DNA from: Eutreptiella sp. 'Long Island Sound 2002'
Taxonomy: Eukaryota > Euglenozoa > Euglenophyceae > Eutreptiales > Eutreptiaceae
Direction of reading: 5' to 3'
Assembly (NCBI GenBank): GCA_964036045.1
Contig: OZ038378.1
Location: 158,604,576-158,668,575, forward strand
DNA: 64,000 nt
Each line of letters starts with the position of its first letter. Within the stretch, counting starts at the first letter, position 1. Positions 10,006-18,999 of the stretch are shown one piece after another. A model generated the notes under the pieces. The model made no database searches. It had not been told where the DNA came from and was given only the letters and a program-made list of their open reading frames with translations. The translations under genes were made by a program, and so were the position numbers.

Positions 10006-11408
10006 CGGGCCCTGGAGTCTGCTGCTGAGCATTCTGAGGCCTCAAACAACAGGGCGTCATGCAGACGAGGTGAGGGGGCTGTTCAATAAACGCTGGTTGG
10101 GCACCACCGGTGTCCAGTGTGACCCGCTTGTTAGGAGTGGGGAGGGAGTGGAGTGCGGGGAAGGGGGGAAAGGGGAGGGGGGGGGCGAGCGCAATTCTGT
10201 GGGCGAGATTTGAATGTTTGTCCCACTGCTCACAATTGCAGTGTTCTACGGCTGCAGCCCTTCCCCCCTTCCAGCGCGGGGAGGCTTCACATTCAGGCAG
10301 GTAGTGCCACCCCCTGCACACCGCATGCAACCCACTCCCTCCGGTGGGCCTTTGTTGGACTGACCGACTGACTGCCTGTTGGGCTTGGGCTAGCAAGAGC
10401 CCTGCCGCTTTCCTGGAGGAAAGAGGCAGGGCTACAACGGACTACGCAGCGGTTCCACAGGTCATTCTGGTATGCACAGGGGGTTGGCTAATGCACAGTA
10501 GCAGCACTCTGCTGACTTTGTGTAGCACGCCAGCACCCCCAACACACTTCATTTGCCTGCGGATAGTGTGTCCCAGCAGCAGTATGCCTATCTATGTATG
10601 AGGGGGGGTGGGGGGGGTTGGCACAAGGCCTTGGTGGTTGGCTCTGTTAGCCTGTGGCGGCGCCTATTGGCCTCTCGCCCTTGAACCTTCTGCTATGACA
10701 AGCAGGCATCCGCACTACTGCGGGCATCCGCACTGCATGGGGGGGGAATCCAGAATGCAACTTCTGCCCATGGCGTCCTCCCCTGACGGCCTGATCAGTG
10801 CCCCGGTATGCGGTCATCACGAAGACCCCAGGCTGGGAGGTGCTCACCACAACCAGCAACGTGAATGTCACACAAGGCCATGGGTGCTGTCTCACCAATG
10901 TGTGACTTGAAGGGGGGGGGGCGGGTTGGCCCATGTTCCATTGCTCCGACCGGACGGGTGGCGTTGTTGATTGCGAAATGCCGTTGCAGTGTCGGAGTGC
11001 TGTTCTCCTGGTCCCCACTGAACACTTTGGCACTTATTCCTGACAGGGCATGGCCCAGAGGCACCAGCTGCCTTGGGGCACCGGCTCGGATGACTCTGAA
11101 GCCACCCCCGACCGCAAGGCACAGGTCCGATCCAAAGGCTGCTCTAACAGCGGGCAGTGGCGAAACAGGCACCGGGACATGGCAACAACTCAATGCATGC
11201 GCACGTACTACGCGGCGAACTGATGGTACCGTGCACAAACAGTCTATGAATTCTCTCCCACCCGAAACCTGGGCCCACGTAACATGCACATGTACGAGGC
11301 TCTGCATGAGATATGTACTCGGTATGCCCGTGCGCAGGCACGAGGCTGCTGTGCCTGGCACTGCCCCAAATGGTGCAGCACGCTGGTTGCTGCGCTCTGC
11401 CACAAATA
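10006..11408. other. Non-coding stretch left of the Penelope-like element
   Basis: No gene was recognised. Long open frames exist but have no conserved motif. A G-rich tract lies at about 10136-10190. Confidence 0.4.
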
Positions 11409-11651
11409 CCCGCTGCGGGATACGAGAGTTGAATGCTACACTGCTAAAGCAAGCAGGCGAGTGCAATACAACAAAGTCAGAACAAAAAGCTCTTCAGTGA
11501 CATTGCCATAGGCGCCTTTCGCTGTGAAACAGAAGGTACCCCGAGGTACAGTGCAGATGGGGGCTCATTCCTGTGACACGCACAAAGCTACTCCTACTGA
11601 AATGTCGGACACACAAATCAAATACATCAGACCAACATCAGTGCACCCCCC
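11409..11651 (-). repeat. 3' pseudo-LTR of the Penelope-like element
   Basis: It matches 16794-17036 at all but one position with no indels (constant offset of 5385). It overlaps the last codons and the TGA of ORF2 (11638-11640) and forms its 3' UTR. Confidence 0.85.
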
Positions 11652-14600
11652 TCCCCCGGTGGACTCCCCAGCCCACCAACGCCGAGTTAGCCAGGGCACA
11701 CAAGGTGTCGCCGTCTGCTGCCCAATCACTGCACCACTCCGTACAGGGTCCCTCGTGTGGTACATGCCACGACGCATAGAAACCCAACCTCCATTCGGCC
11801 GTTCTGCGCAACCATCCCCACAGGTCAGCTACAGAAAAGGACATATCCTGTGGCAGGCGCCCTGTTATAAAACAAATCCACTGCACCGTCTTCGCAGTGT
11901 CCCAGGGTGTACGGGCGAGGACACGTACAGCGGCGCATATCATTGCACTGCGCACCACGGACACGGGGTACTGTGACAAAACCGCAAGCTGCATCCAGGC
12001 TACAAGGGAAAGAAGGAAACCTCCCCATGTGGCTACAGACGGCAGTGCATTGCACAGGGCCCCAATAAACGTGTTCGTGACCCGTTTCCGCGTGGTGGCC
12101 CAAAAACTCTGGAGAGGGATCCCCATCTTTAAATTCCACTGCTTGCCCAGGGCATTTGGGTGTGCATGGGCCAACACGTCAAGAGACCCCAGATGCACGG
12201 AAATGCCCATTGCCGTCAGCGACTTGCGCATGCAAGCACCGGTACAGGGCAGGTCAGGGTTTTTCGACCGGCAGTCACATACAACTTTTAGGGACCACAC
12301 CTCTTCAAGGACAGAACATACCGGTTTCATCACGTCGGTGGCCTCCGGGCCTTGTGACGCAACGACGAGGTTATCCCTAAATTGCTGGAGAGCAAACAGG
12401 GTGTCACCTGCAGACCACTGAACTACCCCATCACTGGTTTTGGAAAACCGTCCCCACCTCCTCAACAGATCAACTCGCAACTTGCAACACCACACTGAGT
12501 GGAGGTCTGCGCTTTGCGCACTGAAAGACCCGCCCATGGGTATAGCTCCAGTGCGTCGCCACAATTCTCCCGCTGCCACCACCACATTATCCTGAGACAG
12601 GCTGAATTCTACCAAAGAAATAAGGTCATTCCTCGACAAAACATGAAACGTGCCCCGTTTACCTTCACCAGCCCTGTCATGTGACTTATTGGTTTTGTGA
12701 ATGCTCCAGACCAGTGTGGTAGCCCTCCACCTCCTGCGTGTAGTGAGCCAAATGGCTGCGTCACGCATATGCTGCAGTACAGAGGAGGGTGGGATGACAT
12801 TAAACTGCTCTTTGCAGTCTGCTTCACCTATGAATTCTGCACCCCATTTTCCTAGTTTTTGCAGCCAGGCTCCCATATCCTGCAGGCGCAGAGTTAAAAA
12901 AGACCCGGGTATCTCCGCAGCCAGAGTACGCACAAACAGGGTAAATGCACGGGCCGCCACCCTCAGCTTCTGGCGACTAACAACAGGTGCTGCAGCAGCC
13001 GCAATTGGGCGCCATAGCACCTCCGCCGGCACCTGCGACTTGGCCTTCCCAATCAGGTACAAAAGGGCCAGCTTGCCCTTTGTTCCCAGCGCCCAATTAT
13101 TTGTGGAGATTGCATTATGCAAATCTCGTAACACTTCAGGCATATCACGGGACTCACGTGTGTACCCCTGCTGAACAAGAAAATTTTGCAGTTCATCCCA
13201 GGCCCACCGTCGGCAAAAACCCCACATTTGGCTAGGCCCTTTATCAACAATCCGGACCACCGCCACTTGCGACAAGTCGCGTGCTAACATCTGTACACGA
13301 CGCCGAAGTTCAGCCCCCTCACTGAACTCACTACGGGGTAACAGCAAAGACACATGGTCGTCAGACAAGGGTGGAACACCAAGGACAGCAGCTAGCTGAT
13401 GCAGACTTTTGATTGCACCCTTCCGTGACAGGTCCCCATTGCACGGCAAAGGGTCATTAGCCCTCAGGGTCGTGTCCAGGTGATCAATGCGCACAGGGAG
13501 CAAGCAAAAATGGCCCTGAACCCTGGTGACGTCGCCTCCCGCAGACCAAACAGACATATGGCTGGCAGAGCAAAAACAGGGCGGCCTGCCAGTCTGCACT
13601 CCCTGTTTATTGGCACCACTTTCAAAGGCTCGTCTAACAGTAAGTGGTACAGAGCGTACAACAACGATACGTGACAGAATAGCCTGTCGCTGTGCTAAGG
13701 AGAGGCCTTTACTGCGCACAAGTTGATTTATAGCACGGGTAATATATGGTGTCTGTGAGGGCTTCAAATACGGTACAATAACAGGGGTAGTACGCACCAG
13801 GGGGATGTCCAAGTCTGTGGCAAGTGAAGTGAGTTCGTTGGAGATGGCCCGTTTTTTTGCGAAGTCGCCATCCTGTTGTGCTACCCTGATCTGTTCCAAA
13901 AGTTGTTGCAGGCGTTTAGACTTTTGGGCTGAGGGAGGACCCCTGTGGACATCAGCTGGCACCGCGGGGGCATTATCGTTTAATGCCCATCTTTTTAGCC
14001 GAAACCACCACTCTCGTTCAACGAAACAACCTTCCACATCGTCACACACATACTGTAGGGGGATGGGAGTCCATTCATGCAGGCCCGTCTGGCGCAGCAT
14101 TGCATGGAACCTGCTGTCTTCTGCACCCTCTGTGGCAGTGGTTCCGTGTTTTCTTAATCTCTGGACGGGTGCAAGATGGGTTTTCCCCACGTAGACACAG
14201 AGCATATGGACATGCACCATGACGTACACAAGTAAAACAGGTGGGGGCGTACCAAGCTGCCAACAACCTGTGTGGCTGAGGCCACGAATCAGCCGCAGGA
14301 CTGGGTTTGTGTGGTAGGGTAAATGGGGGATGCGCTGTTGCACAATATTTGCCCACACACCAAGATTTGTCGCAGTAAGTGCACGCTGTGCGCCGTGTGT
14401 ATACAGGCGTAATCTGGCGTCGCTCTCAGGCTCTCGAGACCACAGACGTGAAGTACCGCGGCGACGCGCTTTAAAGAAACAATGTAACCGACAGCGCTGG
14501 ACGTCGGACAAAACTGACACTGCCTCTGGGGAACCATAAAGTAACCAACACTTACCCTGGAACTCGGCGCTGGCTAAGCGCGTCACTGAATGAGGGAGCA

Positions 14601-15321
14601 GTGGAGTATACTCAGGGTCGTCAGGAGACAGTAACCACAAAAAGCCCTGGTCGGGCATGGGGATAGGGGAATCACGTATATCAGGCAGGACAGCCAAAAA
14701 ATGACGAGTACCCTCAGGTATCAACTGGAGATTCTCCCATACAGGGTCCAAAGGGAGAGACACTGTAGAGCAGAGCGCAGGGCTATGCAACCATACATTG
14801 ACTCCAGACAGGCATACCATGATGAATCTCTGCACATAGGAAGGGGGACAAGGGAACAAAGGGGGAGGCGGATGTGCCTTCGCCACTAACCAAGACAGCG
14901 GTTTGGAAAAGGCAGCAGCCCGCAACGACGCAACAGCAGCTTCAGAATTGAAAAGTAAAGCGTCAGAATATTCAGAGGCTTCCGAAAACATCCATAGCTT
15001 TGCTTGGTAACCTGAAATCTCGAAATGGTGTTGCCATTGGTCTGGGGGGTAGTGGGGCAGTTGCAGTGGACGGTATGTGTCATGGAAATTCACAGGATCA
15101 TGCAGGGCACATTCAACAATATGAGAAGCGAGTGCCATTTTTGACTCCAGGCGTTTGATTACCTCAATTGCCTCAACCAATTCCAAATCAGAATTGCCAG
15201 CATCCTCTATGGAGTGTGCATCGTGATCGGAAAACTCTGGTGCAGCAGGACAGGCGATGACGGGAACGGGATTGCTACGGGCGCTTGGTTGATGCACGCA
15301 AAGATTTTCGTCAAGCTGCAC
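11638..15321 (-). CDS. Penelope-like ORF2: GIY-YIG endonuclease + reverse transcriptase (1227 codons from a GTG)
   Basis: The frame is uninterrupted. Residues about 364-450 form a GIY-YIG domain: VYVM, then CVYVGKTHL, RLRKHG with the conserved Arg, and EGCFVEREWW with the catalytic Glu. The RT spans about 680-1010. VRIVDKG corresponds to the ADKG block of Penelope RTs. LYLIGKAKS...RPIA is motif 2. GEADCKEQFNVIPP is motif A, with a candidate catalytic Asp. IPMGGSFSAQSADL is motif B. FRDNLVV (residues 981-987) stands where motif C (YxDD) is expected. Residues past about 1050 resemble no domain I know. The frame is open upstream of the GTG and overlaps ORF1 in the -1 register, so the natural product may begin by frameshifting rather than at this GTG. 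It presumably catalyses target-primed reverse transcription. Confidence 0.8.
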   Translation of the reverse strand: MQLDENLCVHQPSARSNPVPVIACPAAPEFSDHDAHSIEDAGNSDLELVEAIEVIKRLESKMALASHIVECALHDPVNFHDTYRPLQLPHYPPDQWQHHFEISGYQAKLWMFSEASEYSDALLFNSEAAVASLRAAAFSKPLSWLVAKAHPPPPLFPCPPSYVQRFIMVCLSGVNVWLHSPALCSTVSLPLDPVWENLQLIPEGTRHFLAVLPDIRDSPIPMPDQGFLWLLSPDDPEYTPLLPHSVTRLASAEFQGKCWLLYGSPEAVSVLSDVQRCRLHCFFKARRRGTSRLWSREPESDARLRLYTHGAQRALTATNLGVWANIVQQRIPHLPYHTNPVLRLIRGLSHTGCWQLGTPPPVLLVYVMVHVHMLCVYVGKTHLAPVQRLRKHGTTATEGAEDSRFHAMLRQTGLHEWTPIPLQYVCDDVEGCFVEREWWFRLKRWALNDNAPAVPADVHRGPPSAQKSKRLQQLLEQIRVAQQDGDFAKKRAISNELTSLATDLDIPLVRTTPVIVPYLKPSQTPYITRAINQLVRSKGLSLAQRQAILSRIVVVRSVPLTVRRAFESGANKQGVQTGRPPCFCSASHMSVWSAGGDVTRVQGHFCLLPVRIDHLDTTLRANDPLPCNGDLSRKGAIKSLHQLAAVLGVPPLSDDHVSLLLPRSEFSEGAELRRRVQMLARDLSQVAVVRIVDKGPSQMWGFCRRWAWDELQNFLVQQGYTRESRDMPEVLRDLHNAISTNNWALGTKGKLALLYLIGKAKSQVPAEVLWRPIAAAAAPVVSRQKLRVAARAFTLFVRTLAAEIPGSFLTLRLQDMGAWLQKLGKWGAEFIGEADCKEQFNVIPPSSVLQHMRDAAIWLTTRRRWRATTLVWSIHKTNKSHDRAGEGKRGTFHVLSRNDLISLVEFSLSQDNVVVAAGELWRRTGAIPMGGSFSAQSADLHSVWCCKLRVDLLRRWGRFSKTSDGVVQWSAGDTLFALQQFRDNLVVASQGPEATDVMKPVCSVLEEVWSLKVVCDCRSKNPDLPCTGACMRKSLTAMGISVHLGSLDVLAHAHPNALGKQWNLKMGIPLQSFWATTRKRVTNTFIGALCNALPSVATWGGFLLSLVAWMQLAVLSQYPVSVVRSAMICAAVRVLARTPWDTAKTVQWICFITGRLPQDMSFSVADLWGWLRRTAEWRLGFYASWHVPHEGPCTEWCSDWAADGDTLCALANSALVGWGVHRGRGVH

Positions 15322-15341
15322 ATGGGAAACGCACTGGGATG

Positions 15342-16652
15342 CTAAACTCTGGCCTTTGGGGGCCGGGCGCCGAGGACTGATGGCGGCATGCGTGAACCTT
15401 GCAGGACAGCGGGCAGTCCATTGCGCAGAGTGCGTGCCGTGGTACCAGAAGATCGCAGGCCTCGTGCTGTAGCATTCATTTCACTGCCTGCCCATTCTCC
15501 CAGCCAATCCAGCATTCGCTCCCACTTACTGTCGCCCCATTCTGTCACTACTGCCTCAACAATGTCCGAATGCCATATAGTGGTGACTTCTGACTGCTCC
15601 AGGGGTTTCAGTGAGAGCCACCACTTTGCAGATGACGAGCTTGACCGCTTGTTAGGTGTCTCTGGGGGGTCCCTACCTGTAGCAGACCTCTTACCACTCA
15701 CCGGAGCCTGAACCATGGCCGTATCTGGATCTTGCGATACGACGATTGGAGAACCTGGAGAACCCCCTTCTATATGTGAACTGCTTTGTCACTGGAGAAG
15801 ATCCTCAAATTTGCTCGCGTGCATCGGCCATGTTTCCTGCAAGAAATCCTCGAAAGATTTATTAAGCGAATCCTGCTTTTTCTCCAAGGCTTTGGAAGCC
15901 CGCACATGCTTGTCATAGGCAACAAGATGATCTTCAAAAGATTTTTTCATGTCAGCAGATGCTTTCTCCTGAGCAGACCTCCACTGCATCAGGCCTTGAA
16001 CTCGAGATGTCAGGGATTCCAAATCTCATTTCATTTCCGGCAAAGGTGCGACCGCGGACTGAAGAGATGCAACCTGTGACTTCAATGTTGCAATATCCTG
16101 AGCGTGACCGGCTGCAGAGGCTTTGTGGGTGTCAAATTCATCGCGTAGTGCAGAAGATTTTTGTTGCTCCTGTGCTAATGTCTCTGGAACCCTGCGCAGG
16201 CAGTCATGATAATTGTGCCCCCGTGTTCCGCACCATAGACACACGCCGTATTGCGCTTGCCCACCCTCTGGCTCGTGAATTGGCGCACCGTCGACGGCGC
16301 ATTTCGCTGTGCAGTGGTCGTCTGTGCCACATCTCAGACACCAAACTGCAGTAACCGGGGCTGAGGATCTCGGGTTGGCTCCCATGGTTTCCGCGTAACG
16401 GTGACATTCTCTCACCTAGTGCTGGTCTGATCCACACAGCAGGCAAACACCTTTTTGCATACGGTCTGCTCTAACAGGACAAGCTGACGCATAATGGAGT
16501 TCACCACAGGACCAGCAAGGTTGAATAGAACGCTTAACAGGGGAAGCAGAAGACACGGCTGCACCGGCGTCGGACCGCTTGGGACATTCATATGGTCGAT
16601 GACCGCTCTTGTGACAAATGCCACAGATAACAGGCTTACTGAAAGTTTGCAT
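15342..16652 (-). pseudogene. Penelope-like ORF1: gag-like, CCHC zinc knuckles + coiled coil, three in-frame stops
   Basis: A 437-codon frame from ATG 16652 to TAG 15342-15344, with no frameshift but with in-frame TAG (16416-16418), TGA (16026-16028) and TGA (15789-15791). The first half carries five zinc-knuckle motifs: CGICHKSGHRPYEC, CWSCGELHYASAC, CLLCGSDQH-stop-VREC, CLRCGTDDHCTAKC and CLWCGTRGHNYHDC. The TAG falls between the His and last Cys of the third knuckle. The middle part (about 16140-15800) is rich in E, K, Q and L heptads and should form a coiled coil. The C-terminal part is basic and serine-rich. Such a protein would bind element RNA, like retrotransposon gag. It is labelled pseudogene only because of the stops. 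Readthrough or codon reassignment cannot be excluded. Confidence 0.65.
15354..15360 (-). promoter_or_regulatory. Candidate -1 ribosomal frameshift heptamer between ORF1 and ORF2
   Basis: On the minus strand this reads C CCA AAG in the ORF1 frame, which fits the X XXY YYZ slippery pattern. It lies 9 nt before the ORF1 TAG. A -1 slip here continues as CCC AAA GGC in the open ORF2 frame. The final G is less favourable in eukaryotes, and I did not find a clear downstream pseudoknot by eye. Confidence 0.4.
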
Positions 16653-16793
16653 ACCCCAACTAAGAAATTGCAGTCAAAAGTTGAGAGAGATCTTGATACC
16701 CTGTGTACACTACGATGGTCTGACGAAATTCGAAAGCGGATGTGTCAATCGCGCCGAACGGAAGCAACTTGCTGCGCCAACGGCTGCGGCGTC

Positions 16794-17036
16794 CCCGCTG
16801 CGGGATACGAGAGTTGAATGCTACACTGCTAAAGCAAGCAGGCGAGTGCAATACAACAAAGTCAGAACAAAAAGCTCTTCAGTGACATTGCCATAGGCGC
16901 CTTTCACTGTGAAACAGAAGGTACCCCGAGGTACAGTGCAGATGGGGGCTCATTCCTGTGACACGCACAAAGCTACTCCTACTGAAATGTCGGACACACA
17001 AATCAAATACATCAGACCAACATCAGTGCACCCCCC
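16794..17036 (-). repeat. 5' pseudo-LTR of the Penelope-like element
   Basis: A direct repeat of 11409-11651 with one mismatch, located upstream (minus strand) of ORF1. Its outer edge merges with the C run that ends the adjoining DNA transposon. Confidence 0.85.
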
Positions 17037-17214
17037 CCCTTGTCCTAGCTATGCAAAAGTCCCAAATTAATACAGTCCCTACGCCTACTGTAGCTTGGAC
17101 AAGGGCGTAGCTTGCGCGACACACATGAAACTACCGGCATGGTGAGCCTCAACCAGCATGACGAAGACGAGAGGACTCTGGGCTGAGCCGCTCACTGCTC
17201 GCTGCATGTTTTAG

Positions 17215-17290
17215 CATATACCGGGGTTTGAACCAGCGACCGATCGCAATGCCAATCCTCTGCGTTACTGTTCTACCCCATCGCACACCT
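17215..17290 (-). repeat. tRNA-like (SINE or tRNA pseudogene) sequence
   Basis: The minus strand contains a perfect B-box word, GGTTCAAACCC, preceded by a D-arm-like GGTAGAACAGTAACGC. I could not fold a clean cloverleaf or assign an anticodon. It is more likely a SINE head or a decayed tRNA than a working gene. Inverted matches at 17176-17206 and 17637-17667 flank it. Confidence 0.45.
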
Positions 17291-18209
17291 ACTTGCTGCC
17301 ACTGGCCATAGGGGCGGTCCCCGCGTCGGTCCAGTCTCGTTACCAATCCAGGGGCTATGGGGGCACTGCAGCCCTCCAGCTGCTGCCCTTATGGCGCAGC
17401 TTGTGGGCGCTGAGTTGCTGTCACCGCGGTGGAGCCCTTCGCGGTCCCGTTCCTAATCCAGGGACTATGGAGGCACTGTAGCTACTCCCTGCCGCCACTG
17501 CCCACACGGGCAGCACCGTTGTGTGGCCCATTGGGGCCCGCACTCCCCCCAGTGGCCAAGGGGGAGAACGGGGGGGGGGGGGCTAAAGCGGCACTCAGAG
17601 GTCGCCAGTCCGCACCGTGGCACACACTTGAGCGGGCAGCGAGTGGTGAGAGGCTCACACCCGAGTCCCATGGCCACGGAGAGCGCGTGGCGGCTAAAGC
17701 GAGGGAAACTGAGTGACCGGACGAGGATGGTCCCGAGTGGCCCCAGGAGCGACCCGCCTGGATGGGCAGGGGCAGTCATTTGCACGGCGATGGAGGCTGC
17801 AGAGCAGCAGGTGGCGCCTGCCCGTGTGGGCACAGAGGGATGAGGGCGAACAAGGCCCAGAGCGGCCTCAAACCTCGCGCCCCATGCCTTGGGCCTTGGG
17901 CGCCGCGACGAGGTGGGGCCACGGGCCGGTTGCGTTCCAACCAACCAATCAAGCCCCCCCCCCCCCCCCCCCCTTCAAGCCGCGAGGCGGGTGCGGCTGA
18001 TGCAAGAAAGGGGGATATGGTGCACAAATATCCCCAAAATCAGAGCTATGTGGGTTCAACTGGGCAAACACTCACAACAAATGTGTCCATGACTCTATGT
18101 AACTGGCGAATTTGTCACCAAACCCATGTCTTATGTGGCCGCACTACATTTGGTACCGAATTAAATTAGGTCCCAAATTAATACGGTCCCTATGCCTACT
18201 GTAGCTTGG

Positions 18210-18408
18210 CCATAGAACAGTGGAAAGGTCAGCAATAGGTCCCCACCGACAGACCTATGCCCTCAATCAGCAAGTATCACGCGGCGGAGCCGCGGCAAAC
18301 ATTGTCCCATCTGTCCAGCGAAGCGCCACAGCCCTCCTTCGGATACGGCGCCGGAGGCGCCGCCACAGTTCTTCAGGATAGGTCAGGTCGCCCTCCCTAC
18401 CCTCAGCA
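18210..18408 (-). mobile_element. 5'-truncated LINE 3' end (199 bp)
   Basis: Homologous to the 3' UTR of the LINE at 22990-26067. They share aggtccccaccgacagacc, and the palindromic tacggcgccggaggcgcc near the middle. It is inserted in the terminal region of the DNA transposon, directly beside gtagcttgg. In this copy the native acaa of the target is missing. Confidence 0.7.
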
Positions 18409-18535
18409 GGGCGTAGCTAGGACAAAGGGGGCCGCAAGCAGGTCATAAAGCGCTCCACACATGTACGTCCTGGTATGCATATGCAGCAATGACAAAAGGG
18501 GGGGGTAGGTTCAGGAGTTTGGAGCATCATGAGAC

Positions 18536-18880
18536 CTTCATGTTGTGCACCCCATCCATGAACCGGGATGCCTCCTCTGCATAGAGTTCTGTGGGGACCG
18601 TGTCAGCACCGGAGCTGCCAAAACGGAGCCATTTTGGCCACCAACTGCGGGTTCTTGCGGGGAGCTCAGGCACAGCATCTGTTGGGGTCGTGCTCAAGGC
18701 TGGGCTGTTGTGCCGTGTGTGGGGCCACGCTGGCGTTGTGTACGGCAGGGCCACCAGGCCACAAATGAGCAGCAGAGCGCTGCATACAACAATGTGCAGC
18801 CGCCCACCAGAAGGGGCGGGCACAACGCCTGCAGGGCCCAGCAGGGACTGCTCACATAGCATTGGGTCGTTCCATGCCAT
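18536..18880 (-). CDS. Possible first exon of a type II membrane protein
   Basis: Starts at an ATG in good context (ACCATGG at 18880). It encodes about 115 residues: a 27-residue N-terminus (MAWNDPMLCEQSLLGPAG...), one hydrophobic segment LHIVVCSALLLICGLVALPY at about 28-47, then a Pro/Thr/Ser-rich stem and EEASRFMDGVHNMK. A donor AAG|GTCTCA follows. A short cytosolic tail, one membrane span and a low-complexity stem is the layout of Golgi type II enzymes such as glycosyltransferases, but no catalytic exon was found. If there is no splicing the frame ends two codons later, at 18527. Confidence 0.4.
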
Positions 18881-18999
18881 GGTCCTGCGGATGAAAAGCA
18901 GAAAAAGATCACTCCCAAAGTATCCCACACGCCAGAACATATCCAGCGGAGCCATCTGAACACTGATAAAGAATTGTTCAGCCATGTGCGAACCTTGCA

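Larger units (their letters stand above)
11409..17036 (-). mobile_element. Penelope-like retroelement, nearly complete, with 243-bp flanking direct repeats
   Basis: Direct repeats at 11409-11651 and 16794-17036 differ at one base (G versus A near 11518). They flank two minus-strand reading frames. ORF1 is gag-like, with zinc knuckles and a coiled coil. ORF2 has a GIY-YIG nuclease domain upstream of a reverse transcriptase. Such flanking repeats (pseudo-LTRs) and the GIY-YIG + RT pair are typical of Penelope-like elements. The nuclease-before-RT order is that of the Naiad/Chlamys branch known from green algae, protists and animals. In the minus orientation the 5' repeat abuts the poly-G end of the DNA transposon beginning at 17031. 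That suggests insertion at the transposon edge. Confidence 0.8.
17031..18430. mobile_element. Non-autonomous copy of the poly-C-ended DNA transposon family
   Basis: The left end is a C run followed by ttgtcctagctatgc and the family word ccctacgcctactgtagctt, then aagggcgtagcttgcgcg. The right part (about 18000-18209) matches the right end of the 371-bp MITE at 50888-51258 (atatggtgcacaaatatccc, tttgtcaccaaacccatgtc). It resumes after a LINE fragment with gggcgtagctaggacaaagg at 18409. The interior holds a tRNA-like sequence and GC-rich DNA. The exact right end is uncertain, because a second gacaaaagggggggg-TA lies at 18491-18508. Confidence 0.55.

Noticed and set aside
10110-10371. Arg/Gly-rich frames around 10.1-10.4 kb
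   Set aside because: Caused by a G-rich low-complexity tract.
11409-17036. LTR retrotransposon (because of the direct repeats and gag-like ORF)
   Set aside because: No protease, integrase or RNase H; the RT has Penelope-type blocks and a GIY-YIG domain, and the repeats lack TG...CA ends.
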